Source: Spirodela intermedia
Taxonomy: Eukaryota; Streptophyta; Magnoliopsida; Alismatales; Araceae
DNA length: 64,000 bases
Assembly (NCBI GenBank): GCA_902729315.2
Contig: LR746270.1
Location: 2,474,501 to 2,538,500, forward strand
Direction: 5' to 3'
Shown: positions 25,147 to 36,054 of the stretch, piece by piece
Layout: every line of letters begins with the position of its first letter
How positions within the stretch are numbered: the first letter of the stretch is position 1
Notes under the pieces: generated by a model
What the model was told of the DNA's origin: nothing
The model's input: only the letters and a program-made list of their open reading frames with translations
The model's database searches: none
Position numbers and translations under genes: made by a program

Positions 25147-26149
25147 TTTTGGTTTTATGAAGGGTCAAGAAAATAAGATGTATTATAGGGAATAAAATAA
25201 TAAAATTAAAGTTGTGACTTTGAAAGTAAGTGTAGGTCAAAAGATTTTGTCCCAATTATAAAACTAAAATTTCACATGTCTCTAATCTCCTTTGACTTAT
25301 GAATTAGACTACCTTTAGTGAATAAATAGAAAATATAAAATGAATATATATATATGTATGTTTAAAATTATAAATTAAAATTAAGGATTTAATTTTGACG
25401 ACTAATAAATTAGGGACCAACACCACCCTTAGTAGTGGTGTTATTAGGGTCCTTGAATATCCATTTTGGTCATATCTAGGTCTATTGGGGCTTGGAATGC
25501 TTAGGATCCAACATGAATTTTGTGCATAGTAGCCAACTTCTCTATTACTAGTATGTGCTAGTGTTGTTGGGCATATAAGAGGTTAGTCTCTAGTTAATCT
25601 TTTACAATTCACAATATACTTTGTAAGTATATACTTTGGGTTTTTTAATAGGCTGATTAGGCCTGACCCAATAAAGGTTAATAAGAAGATGAAGAGTTTG
25701 GTGGTGCCACTCCACATCTTGGGGTGCCTTAGAAAATCACAAACCCCATCTATCTCTACCTCTGCCTACATCTCTCTCTTTCTAGGAATCTTGTGGGTGT
25801 GGGCTTAATTTTTCAAGCCCAAAGTTTGTATTTTGGGACTATTTTTAGGTTTTGTGAAAGTTTATGTTAACAAAATTTTCATAATGTAAATGAAAGTAGA
25901 AGGTTTCAAAGGTTAGAAGTACTTCTCACATAACTTTCATACAAGCCCTACTTTCCATATATCTAATGAACCTAGTTGATGAACATAAATATTATGTAGA
26001 TTATGTGGATTAGAAATTTATTTTAGAAAAATGTACATAGTGGTGTGTGGCATTATGCGTAGGATGAGAGTAAGGCAAGTGGGAAGGCTAACTCTTTGTT
26101 TATTTTGACCTTCCACTATATGAGAGGATAGAGTTACTTTTCTAGAATT
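25147..26149 (+). repeat. Upstream copy (A1, left part) of the duplicated P4H promoter block
   Basis: Diverged direct copy of 32012-33027. Shared words include ggttttatgaagggtcaaga (25151 and 32016), aaactaaaatttcacatgtc, cctgacccaataaaggttaa and ggaatcttg. The copy stops at the retroelement insertion (26150) and resumes at 31733. Relative to the downstream copy it has lost many C:G pairs to T:A, especially at 25790-26140. It is probably no longer a working promoter. Confidence 0.85.
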
Positions 26150-26768
26150 TGATAGGAACCTAAGTTCCATTGACTCTCTTTTGACCTCCCTTGACTAAGA
26201 GGGGAAGATAATTATTCGAAAAGTCAAGTGATATAATATTGAAGAAGAATAACTAACCTTGAGCAAGAGAGAATGAAATATCAAATAATATATTGAGAGG
26301 ATAGAGCTGTATTGAAAATAAATAATGATTGAATATTAGCTCAATAGTGGCTGCTAATGACTTGTGACAACTCTTGTTGTTCATTCATCACAAAATGGGG
26401 GGACGATGAGAAGAGAAAGACAAAAGGATCACGATAACTTGTGGAACTTTATAACACAGTATGACTTGTGAATAATGACAAGAAAAAGGTGAATAATGAT
26501 TCTACAGTGAGTGAGTGAGTGAGAGCGAGAGAGAGAGAGAGAGAGAAGAAGAAGAAGAAACATGCTAGAGACCAAACTTGCATGAAGCACTCAGTGGCTT
26601 TCGACTAGAGACAATGAACCTCCCCCTCTTCTTATTTCCATTCTTTTCTTATATAAGTGATACTATGAATGGTTACCCATATTTTGGCATAACGTGTCCC
26701 ATATTCTCTTGACTAAACACTTGAGTGAAGTAGCTAAAATGACATGAAGGACCTCCAAAAGTCTACCA
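26150..26768 (-). repeat. Left LTR (3' LTR of the minus-strand element)
   Basis: 619-bp direct repeat of 31174-31727. Shared: cttttgac, gagagaatg(g)aatatcaaata, aaataaataatgattgaata, attcttttcttatataagtg and gacctccaa..gtctacc. It carries an extra GTGA/GA/GAA microsatellite at about 26507-26560 absent from the other LTR, which explains most of the length difference. Confidence 0.9.
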
Positions 26769-26945
26769 AATAGCCTTATCTTTGAGAGAAATCTTACTCC
26801 CAAGATTTCAATCAGAGAACTTACCTTGGAAACGGACAAGAGACTTCTAAGTAAACTTGAAGGCTAGTAAATTTTTCCATGAGACCAACACCTCTAGATT
26901 GCTAATTGAAGAACGGAATTGTAAGATAGTTTATAGTTTGACATT

Positions 26946-27143
26946 CTATATGAGGTTCTTGTCAAGGATAGAAGAGAGTGATTGAAGAGGGTTGTGTAAA
27001 TTAATAACTGATTTTAATAGAGATACATGATATATTAGTTGAATCTTGACAAATGTAAGAAGTTTTAGTTGATAATAGATTTGGCCAATATAAGCAACCA
27101 CCTTATAAGGACCAAAATAGTGTGAGGATAATTTCTCATTCAT
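26946..27143 (-). pseudogene. Ty3/gypsy integrase C-terminal remnant
   Basis: A 65-codon open stretch with the motif order of the integrase C-terminal region of plant gypsy elements: KLSSHYFGPYKV, then IGQIYYQL, then IYHVSLLK. It is the longest open piece of the element's polyprotein and lies at the expected 3' end of pol. No functional protein is expected. Confidence 0.85.
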
Positions 27144-28849
27144 TTGATAGACGAGTGTTTGTAGATGATATGATTGGAGTCGTAGATAAATTATACTTTC
27201 GACACTAAAAGATAACTTATGAAAATACTTATTGTGCTAAAGTTTCATTTTATTTTGGGATTGAAGTAGATGGTGAAGTTGTAGCAAGATATAATTTCAC
27301 TCTTACAATTGTTCATCGATGATAGTTATGACTATTTGTTGTTGTTCGAAATGAATAAAAGTAAGTGGGTTGGGACTGTAGACAATGTGAAAAGGGGTGA
27401 ACTTGAGTGAACTATGATAATTCATATTGTATTAATATTCTGTCAACTAAATCTATCTTGACCACATAGTGGAATTTTTAAAGGTGCAATATTGTAAATA
27501 AGTTTTGAGATATTAGTTATTAACTTTTTGTTTAGCCATCTATTTACAGATGATAAGTAGTACTTTAATAGAGTTTGGTAGCTTAAAGATGAAATAGTTC
27601 ATTGTAAAAGTAGTTGAGAAAGGTTTGATCTTTGTCTAAAATGATAGTGAGTGAGAAGTCATGCAACTTGACTACATCTCATAAAAGCACAACAATAACA
27701 TTAGGTGTGGAATAAGGGTGACACAATAGTGAGAAATATGTGAATTTACTCAACTTGTCAATAATATCTAGCAAAGAATTGAACTCATTATAATGTGATA
27801 AGCTGGCGATGAAGTCTAAAGAGATATCATCTTAGATTTACTAAGGGATCTATAATGATTGTATGAGATATATGGGGGATAATGCTTCATATTTGTTATG
27901 TTGAAAAATAGAATAAGAGGTCACACACCATTTGATAGAAGACTTCGTCCCCTACCAAAAAAATTTGTGATGGATTTATTTATAAGTATAAGGAAAGCTT
28001 AAATGTTTGCTTAAAGTATTGTTGTGATCTCTTGTAGGATAATTTGAATGACAACATACCTAGTTAGAATAAATAAACACTCTTTGTAAAATAAAAATGA
28101 TCATATATCGAGTATTATAGTCAGTCACAAGAGTGGTTTTAGAGGTCAAACATAATGTCTGATTTTTGAATGATATGAAGGTTTGCTTGAAGTTGTTCTA
28201 GGGAGAGGATATGTAGGAAAGAAGAATAAATGAAGAATAGTGAGACACTTGGGAGAAGGCATATGCTGCTTTAGTCTCAATCTCTAAATTGAATTTAATA
28301 ATGAATTCATAACTTAACATTTTAATCAATTAATGTTGACATTTAAGAGTCACTTGTCACTACTCAAGTAAAAATTTCAAACTCTTTTAATCTATGTAAA
28401 TGATAAGTGACCTTCTCAATAATAAATGACATCATTCTTTTATAAACATAATAATTGTCATTATTTTTGGTTCATATATTATTTTAAGTCATTATTGGGA
28501 CACCAATGCTTTACTAAAATAAGTAATAAGGTGTGGATGTTACATAAGAATAACTTTCATCACCTTGTTTAAGATATCGGGCTCTAACGTAAATAGTATA
28601 AAAAAAATAGCTAATGCCAAAACATGAGTAGAAAAGAGAACGAGTTTAACTTATTTGAAAGTTGAAGTAGTTGTATTAGTCCATTGATAGATATCATTCT
28701 TGAGTTGGGTAAGGAACTAAACAAGTGACTCATAATTTCGTACGAAAAGGTAGTAATACCTTGTGAGTCTCAAAAATCTATAAAGTTTGCTGGGCTATAT
28801 TAGTACTTCTTTGTATGGATATGAAGATAATTAACTTGCAACATATGAA

Positions 28850-29290
28850 GACTTGATGTAAATATTAGCAATGTGAAAACATATCTTGACTGTATATAAA
28901 GATATCATAAAAAGAAACCACAAATTGACATAAATAATTACGAAAATTATGATTCATGAGTAACTATAGTGTTACTGAGACATTCGACAATTTAAGCAGC
29001 ATGACTAAAACTTATGTGGCTATGAGGAGTTTAAAAAATAGTATTTGGAATGTCTCCCTATTACATGCGAACTTGATGATAATTATATTTCAAATTTAAC
29101 TTAGAAAAAACATCGCACCATGTAGTTCATCTAACATCTCATCCATAATGGTAATCAAAAAATGAATTGAAATTGTTATCTAATTCAACAGATGATAATG
29201 TATGTGGAAACACTAACTGTCATTTTTCTTGTTTATTAAAAGAACTAGGTTAGAGAATGAACTAGTGAATGGCTGCATAATTTCTTCTTG
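28850..29290 (-). pseudogene. Ty3/gypsy reverse transcriptase remnant
   Basis: Minus-strand translation, with stops, gives segments in the order expected for gypsy RT: an I-QP-SS-FS-LVLL stretch near 29230-29285, an FSKLNLKYNYHQVR stretch near 29070-29110, and an FYDIFIYS stretch near 28895 where the catalytic Asp pair is reduced to a single Asp. Several in-frame stops lie between them. Confidence 0.75.
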
Positions 29291-29699
29291 GCACATTTCT
29301 TTGATAAATTATTTAATTTTTATCTTTTGAATATGGGAGTAACAATATGGCTTCACAATCACTAGAAAAGAGTCAAAAAGTAAGTTCATGACATGGTCAA
29401 CAATTTGTTGGGGGGAAAGCTCATGTGGAGCTTCAAAGACCTGTGGAAAAAAGGAAGACAAGAATTACGTATGATGTGATAACTATAACGTGGGCAACAC
29501 TTAGTCGTCTAAGTTGGAAGAGAGGCTGGTCGTCAATTGATAGAATTCAATGAGAATCTTAAGATTGTGTTGAAGTTCACAGATCATAGATTTGAATGAA
29601 ATTTCAAACTTAGACTAATGTCTCATTTTAAATTTTGACTAGTTTTCATGCTTAAGTTTTGATAATTAGATTCCACCTTGACAAAGGTGCAAATCCATT

Positions 29700-29960
29700 G
29701 CTTGCCTAGAATGTAGTCTAAATTGTCAAGGTGGAGGGAAAGAAAGTTTTCTCGAATGATAAGGGCTTGAAGTTGAGTGAAGACACAAGGACAAAGATCC
29801 TTGTTGATATAAAGGTGTTGGTGCTAGTGACAATGTTGAATGAATAGATTGAATGATGATAGTTAGTTCTTATATAAGTTATGTGAATATAAAATAGTGT
29901 CGTGCTAGAATTGATGAGTATGACAATATCCTTGAGTAAAAGTTGCCTGCACAACTTTAT
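29700..29960 (-). pseudogene. Ty3/gypsy aspartic protease remnant
   Basis: On the minus strand the open stretch 29718-29954 contains IVILINSSTTLF, aligning in position with the active-site loop of retroelement proteases but with the catalytic Asp replaced by Asn. It is followed by DYILGKQW in another frame near 29695, the downstream conserved strand. Non-functional. Confidence 0.65.
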
Positions 29961-30099
29961 AATGTTGAGGCTGGAAAACTAAGAACATCATTCATCAAGA
30001 GTTCAATGGAGTTCTTAGATGCATGTTTGATGAAAGTTCCTCTGGAGAAGGTGGTCGACCAATTGTCATTAGCCTTTAGATACATCTCATCATCTGAAA

Positions 30100-31090
30100 T
30101 AATAAGATGAAAAATTACTTTTGACATTTATATTTGAGAGTAAAGAGATTGTTACAAGCAAAACAAGGGCCCCTAGAAGGTGTCTCATGATATTCCACTC
30201 AATGAGATGAAAGAGATGTCAAGAAGGTGTTTGTCTCATAGGAATAAATGGATGCATTAATCATGCATCAATAGGTTGACTAGGAGACATTGATGGATAG
30301 CCTTCACAATAAAGTAAAGAACTTGAGGTAGATGAATGCAATAGATGATGAGTATGTTATTAGAAGAATTTTTTTTGTTCTTCCATAAGTTAAGCTACTT
30401 GCATGATTTGATGAAGGTTCATCAAGGTGTGGAGAGAAATTTTTGCACATATCTCAAGTTTGAATCTTTTTTAAAAAATAATATTTTGAACATTTAGTAA
30501 GAGATCTGTCACTAAGCTAAATATAATCTCAAAATCTCTATGATAATCTTCAATCATGGTAACTTGTTGGAGGTTAAATAATTACTTGGGCATGTTTGTG
30601 TGAGAGGAGGAACCAAGGTGGATAAGCAAGTGAATGTAAAGATCTTGCCATTTAGAGAAAGGAACATGGTGCTCATCTCATTGAAACTAATGTAATGCTT
30701 AGTCATGGAAGTTGATACCAACCATCACAGTTTTAGTTGTCTTGTTGTGGATGAAAGGAAAGAATATCTTAATGCAATATAGGCATCCTTGTGGATTTGG
30801 TCCAAACAAGACTGAAAGCTTAAGGCGTTGAGTGTCCAAGGAAGGTTCTATTAAGTATTTTTTGTGGTTCAATGCACTTGGGTGAGAAGTAATTAGTGAA
30901 AAACTCCAGCATAGTTTGGTCATGCATTGGTGAGACGGAGATGAGTTGGGCAAACCAAGATAGAATGTCAGAACTTTGTTGCCTAGAAGTTAACTATTGG
31001 AGGGTAAGTATGATCATGACAAGAATGCCACATGTGACCTCAAATCATTGTTCCATTTGTGATTCCAAATCAAGAATATGATAAAATTAA
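30100..31090 (-). pseudogene. Ty3/gypsy gag and zinc-knuckle remnant
   Basis: Near 30400-30570 the minus strand reads a gag-like series (MIEDYHRDFE, then a run of hydrophobic and basic residues, then TLMNLHQIMQVA) typical of the gag domain of plant gypsy elements. Near 30130-30180 a degenerate cysteine knuckle (CFACNN... KCQK) is visible. Several stops and frameshifts interrupt it. Confidence 0.65.
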
Positions 31091-31150
31091 TCATAAAGTT
31101 ATTTTAGATCTTTTTTTACTCTGTCAAACATGTGAATCTGATTGAAATTA

Positions 31151-31173
31151 GAATGTTTGGCTTTGATGCCAAA
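31151..31173 (-). other. Primer-binding site of the retroelement
   Basis: Immediately inside the right LTR the minus strand reads TGGCATCAAAGCC, matching the initiator-Met tRNA type primer site of plant LTR elements (TGGTATCAGAGC) with two transitions. Its position fixes the element as minus-strand, with the 5' LTR on the right. Confidence 0.75.
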
Positions 31174-31727
31174 TGATAATAACCTAATTTATATTGATCC
31201 TCTTTTGACTTTCAATTGACAAAGAACTCTTTGAACATTCAAGTGATATGATATTGAAGAGAAATAACCGGCCTCATATTGAGTAGATGAGAGAATGGAA
31301 TATCAAATAACGTATTGAGATGGTACAATTGTACATGAAATAAATAATGATTGAATAATAACTCAATATTGTCTACTGATGACTCAGACTCTTACTATTT
31401 CTCCCTCATAATGAGTTTGTGAGAAGAGAGAGACAAATGGATCACAATAACTCACGAAACTCTGTAACACAACAAGACTTGTGAACGGTGACAATCTCTC
31501 GTGAAGCACTTAGGGGATTATGACCCCAGATGATGAACTCCCCCCCTTCTTCTTCTTCCCATTCTTTTCTTATATAAGTGATAATAATATGAACTGTTAC
31601 TCGCGATCAGGCATAATATGTCCCACGTTCTCTTGAGTAAATGATTGGGTGATAGTAGTTGAAACAAGGCGTCCAGTACGTGGTTTTGACCTTCCCAAGC
31701 ACATGGAGGACCTCCAAGGGTCTACCG
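31174..31727 (-). repeat. Right LTR (5' LTR of the minus-strand element)
   Basis: 554-bp partner of 26150-26768; ends ...gtctaccg, where the other LTR has gtctacca. The two LTRs differ by many substitutions and indels, so the insertion is old. Confidence 0.9.
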
Positions 31728-31732
31728 GAATT

Positions 31733-32009
31733 TCTTCTCTTTCTTCGGCGATGACGGCCGCAGAGACCGGCGATGGACTCCTCTTTGCTGCTTCCTCGCT
31801 CCTCCCTCCTCGCAGTCCTCTTCTTGGTGTCAGTGGCGGTGTTGCCTCTTCTCTCCGGGTCGACAGTCGAGAGCCAGCAATGGCGTGGCACGTAGCGAAT
31901 GCGGGTACCCACCGTGATTGTTTTTCCTTCAGGACTTTGACACAGTGCGATCGAATTTTTGTTTTGTTGTTCTGATTCTGCTTGTGTATTGTCTGGTTTC
32001 CAGCTAGGG
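31733..32009 (+). pseudogene. Duplicated, broken first exon of the P4H gene
   Basis: Copy of 33028-33305. It has the same ATG context at 31773 and codes for the same MDSSLLLPRSSLLAVLF... signal region, but the codons matching Glu-Glu after WRG read ACG TAG, a premature stop. The splice donor (cgggtaccc) is still present, but the following exons are absent: after agctaggg at 32009 the sequence jumps to the start of the second promoter copy. Its upstream region is separated by the retroelement. Confidence 0.88.
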
Positions 32010-32011
32010 AA

Positions 32012-33067
32012 CTTTGGTTTTATGAAGGGTCAAGAAAATAAGATGTATTCTAGGGACTGAAATAGTAAAATTGAGGTTGTGACTTTGAAAGTAGATGTAG
32101 GTCAAAAGAATTCGACTTGACAACTATAAAACTAAAATTTCACATGTCTCTATCTCCTTTGACTTATTAATTAGGCTACCTTGAGTGAATAAATAGAAAG
32201 TATAACAAATATCTATATATGAATATATATATATATATTAAAATTAGAAATTTTATTTTGAGTGCTAATAAAATAAAATAAATTTTATTTTAGTAATGGA
32301 GTTAGTAGGGTCTTTATATCCACTCTGGTCATACTTGGGTTCATTGGGGATTAAAACACAAAGCACTCAACAAAGATTTCATGCATAACAATTGACTTCC
32401 TTACTACAAGTAGTGTTGAGGTTAGTCTACAGACTAGCTTTTAACGTTCACAATATATTTCGTATGCATATACTTCAGGTTTTTTAATGGGTTGATTAGC
32501 CCTGACCCAATAAAGGTTAATAAGAAGGTCAAAAGTTTAATGGGCCCACTCCTTATCTTGGGTGCCCTAGAAAATCATGAAGCCTGTCTATACCTCTGCC
32601 TCTATCTCTCTCTCTCTCTCTCTCTCTAGGAATCTTGCGGGTGGGGGCTTAATTTTTCGGGCCGGACCCGGAATTCTACACTCTCAGGCCCAAAACCCAT
32701 ATTTCGGGCCTATTTCCGGCCCTTGTGAAAGTTTCTGTCAGTAGAACGTTTTCCGTAACGCAAGGGGAAGAAGGTTTCAGAGGCCAGAAGTGCTTCTCAC
32801 AACCTCCGTGCGAGCCCTGATTTCGATGTATCCAATGGACCTAGTCGATGAACAGAAACTTTATGAGAGTTATGTGGCTTTGAAATTTGTTTCAGGAAAG
32901 CGGACCCAGTGGTGCGTGGCGCTGTGCATCGGATGAGACCGAGGCAAGCGGGAAGACTAACTCCCCGTTTACTTTGAGCTTCCACTGTACGAGACAGGGG
33001 TTGTTATTCTAGACGGATCTAGGAATTTCTTCTCCTTCTCCGGCGACGACGGCGGCCCAGACCGGCG
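32012..33067 (+). promoter_or_regulatory. Promoter-side region of the P4H gene (downstream copy A2)
   Basis: Second copy of the duplicated block, directly upstream of the intact P4H start, so it presumably holds the working promoter and leader. The left half is AT-rich with a TA run near 32225. A (CT)n tract lies at about 32606-32626. The right half is GC-rich and has kept CpG and CpNpG sites that are TG/CA in the upstream copy. No definite TATA box or start site is assigned. Confidence 0.55.
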
Positions 33068-36054
33068 ATGGACTCCTCTCTGCTGCTTCCTCGCTCCTCC
33101 CTCCTCGCGGTCCTCTTCCTGGTGTCGGTGGCTGCGTTGCCTCTTCTCTCCGAGTCGACAATCGATATCCAGCAATGGCGTGGCGAGGAGCGAATGGGGT
33201 ACCCACCGTGATCGTTTTTCCTTCAGGACTTCGGCACAGCGCGATCGAATTTTTTTTTTTTGTGTTCCGATTCTGCCTGTGTATCTTCTGGTTTTCTAGC
33301 TAGGGCTGATGGCCGGTTGGTTATTTTGTTGCTGTACGTCCAGGGGGATCGACCTCAGGCGCGTCACCCAGCTCTCCTGGAACCCCCGGTCGATCTTCAT
33401 CCTCCCCCCTGATTTCTCCCGCGATGATGCTCATTCTGAGTCCAATTCATTCCCTTCGTGATTCTCTTGTGCGCCGCGATGCTAACTGGGTTCTGCTTGT
33501 GGTTTCTGCAGGGCTTTCTTGTATCATGGATTTCTCTCTGATGCCGAATGCGATCACCTCGTCAAGCTGGTGAGAGAGAGAGAGGCGTTTTTCTCTCCCA
33601 GAAGCTTCCCTCTTCGTAGATCTCTCTCACCATGACTACATAATGGCGGAGATGAGAAGAGTTGTGTTTGATTGAACAGGCGAAGGACAAGCTGGAGAAG
33701 TCGATGGTGGCTGACAATGACTCAGGGGAGAGCGTCATGAGTGAAGTGAGGACCAGTTCTGGCATGTTCCTGAGCAAAAACCAGGTGGGGCGATCTCCCA
33801 TTTCGCTTCCGTCTCCCCTCTCTCCGCAGCCATTCGCTTGTTTCTCGGACTCTGCGATCACTGAGCATCAGTGTTTTTTGGCTTTTGTTGTGGTGAGCAT
33901 GTTTCTTTGCGGGGAGGACTCGATGCCCGTGGTTGCTTCTGAGGTTCGAGATGGTTGCTAGCCCGGATGATTAATTTCAACGAAATCGTAGCTGTCGGGA
34001 TTAGGATTTGAATGGGTAGATTGGGCTCCAATTGAAGAACACTATGGAATATTTAGCTCATGATTTTTCTTTTCTTTTTCCGGAATGGGGAGGAGGGTTG
34101 GACAAATTTGGCCTAGAAGCTTGATTTCAGGTTAGGAGGGGTCGCAGGGGAAGCAGCGTCTTTGGATCAAGATTCTTTGAACCAGAGGGTCTGTTTTTCC
34201 GTTCTTCTCATCATGATGTTTTCTAGATGGGAAGGCAAAGTGATGAGGAGGATCTGTTGTTGAGGATTTTCAGGAGCCATCTGGTTTCTGGTGATAAAAA
34301 TAGATGCACAAACCAAATCTTTGGGCTGATCCGAGGAACTGTTATTATCGGCGGATTCAAATTTTGTCATAAATTGGAATCGCCGAATCCTCAGGCTTCA
34401 GCATGTGAAGGACCGTTAAGAGTGTGAGATATTTCTAGCAGCCGCTTTTTCACATCCATGGATCCTCCTCTCAACTCGGGTCACCTTCTACTTTGGGCAA
34501 GATCTCCGGTGAATAATCAGCCAGCTTCATCAGCAAGTTCTAACACCAGGTGAACTATATACGAACCAGAGATGCAGTTTTGAAGGACGAACAGCTGGTC
34601 AAGTGCCTGATGCAACACCTCAAAGGCTTAAAAATCATTCTCAGAGACTTGAATTGCTTGCCTGGTTTTTTTTTTTTTTTCCCCCTGAAGAAAAAATCAT
34701 CTCTGTTTCTTAGATTTATCTTCTTCAGTAGGGGGATAGGAAATGGGGAGGAAGTATTAATCACCCATTTTCGACCAAGGTTTGAAGCATGATCTCCCAA
34801 AGTAGACGGCATTTATTTATTTTCGTAATCTCCATCTATTCAGGACGAAGTCGTAACAAGGATCGAGAGGAGGATTGCATCCTGGACCTTCCTGCCGGAA
34901 GGTAGTCCCTCTTGCCTTTGAAGTTGAGTGAGTCGGAGATGAATCCCCTGAGAAATTTCTTGGTTGCAGAGAATGGGGAAGCCATCCAGATACTCCACTA
35001 TGAGCATGGGCAGAAGTACGAGCCCCACTATGACTTCTTTCACGACAAGGTCAACCAGGAGCTCGGGGGGCACAGGGTGGCGACTGTGCTCATGTACCTG
35101 TCCGACGTGCAGAAGGGGGGGGAGACCATCTTCCCGAATGCGGAGGTAACTCGTGACTCTCTCTCTCTCTGTGTCTGTGCCTGTGTCTGTGCCTGTGGCG
35201 CTCCCTCTGTCTTGAATCTGCGCCAGATGGATGAGTTGATGAGCAGGAAAAAAATGGTGGGTTTGTTCTACTTGTGAAAGAGCCTGTTTGCATTGAGTTT
35301 GGTGGCCCATCAATAGGTTGATATCATGTCAGATCTGATGGTTGCACTTCAGTCAAAACTCTCTCTCTCTCTCGCTCTGTCTCTTAGTCATTTTGATAGG
35401 CCTTCTCTGCTCATAATCTTCAATGCGTCTCTATCGTCTACGTTTCAGTCATGAATCTGTACTCTCTTCCTCTCTCTCTAGCTTGTTGGTGAACTCAAAT
35501 TATTCGCTGCACTTTAGTGTCTCCCTTTGTCCGGATTCTGCCTATATAACGTAAACATGCTGCAGGGTAAGCTTCAGCAGGTGAAGGACGACACTTGGTC
35601 CGACTGCGCCAGTGACGGCTACGCAGGTATATTTATTTACTATTTCGGGAAATATCCTTCAATCTCCCCAGAGAGAGAGAGAGAGAGAGAGATGGGCTTC
35701 TGGTGTCCGACCTTATCAATCGAAAGATTGATTTTTTTTGTTTGGTCGGCAGTGAAACCGAGGAAGGGTGACGCCCTACTGTTCTTCAGTCTCCACCCGA
35801 ACGCCACCACCGACAATTTCAGCCTCCACGGCAGCTGCCCGGTGATCGAGGGCGAGAAGTGGTCGGCGACGAAGTGGATCCACGTCAGATCGTTCGAGTA
35901 CCCGCCGCATGCCACGTCAGCCAACGGCTGCGGCGACGAGAACGAACTCTGCTCGTCGTGGGCCGCTACCGGAGAGTGCGAGGGGAACCCCTCCTACATG
36001 GTCGGTTCCGATGGCGCCCCCGGCTTCTGCCGGAAGAGCTGCGGCGTCTGCTGA
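33068..36054 (+). CDS. P4H: Prolyl 4-hydroxylase with C-terminal ShKT-like domain
   Basis: 2-oxoglutarate/Fe(II) dioxygenase that hydroxylates peptidyl-proline in cell-wall (hydroxyproline-rich, arabinogalactan) proteins in the ER/Golgi. Eight exons with consistent phases: 33068-33198, 33344-33388, 33512-33569, 33680-33784, 34844-34901, 34970-35145, 35566-35626 and 35753-36054, giving 311 residues, a normal plant P4H length. Seen: a hydrophobic N-terminal anchor (about 5-28), VTQLSW, GFLSDAECDHL, the SVMSEVRTSSGMFL block, HYEHGQKYEPHYD with iron ligands His152 and Asp154, distal His237 in SLHGSCPVIEG, and the 2-oxoglutarate-binding Lys247. Residues about 270-311 form a six-Cys ShKT-like domain ending CRKSCGVC, as in several plant P4Hs. 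The promoter and exon 1 are the intact half of a local duplication. Confidence 0.95.

Larger units (their letters stand above)
26150..31727 (-). mobile_element. Decayed Ty3/gypsy LTR retrotransposon (minus strand)
   Basis: Complete but dead element of about 5.6 kb. LTRs at 26150-26768 and 31174-31727 start TGATA and end CTACC(A/G). The direct repeat gaatt flanks it at 26145-26149 and 31728-31732. Read on the minus strand from the right: a primer site next to the right LTR, gag remnants (about 30370-31090), a degenerate zinc knuckle (about 30100-30185), protease remnants (about 29700-29960), reverse transcriptase (about 28850-29290) and the integrase C-terminus (26946-27143). The order gag-protease-RT-integrase is diagnostic of Ty3/gypsy. 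All domains carry many stops and frameshifts, and the RT catalytic block around 28890-28910 has lost one of its paired aspartates. The sequence is strongly AT-rich, as expected after long methylation-driven decay. Confidence 0.9.

Noticed and set aside
31607-31975. Open frames across the right LTR end and duplicated P4H exon
   Set aside because: Fusion of LTR and pseudo-exon sequence; explained by the duplication and insertion.
34844-34863. The word gaagtcgtaacaagg, identical to the conserved 3' end of small-subunit rRNA
   Set aside because: It is exactly P4H exon 5 (DEVVTRIERR) with correct splice sites and phase, and no other rRNA sequence flanks it. Chance match.
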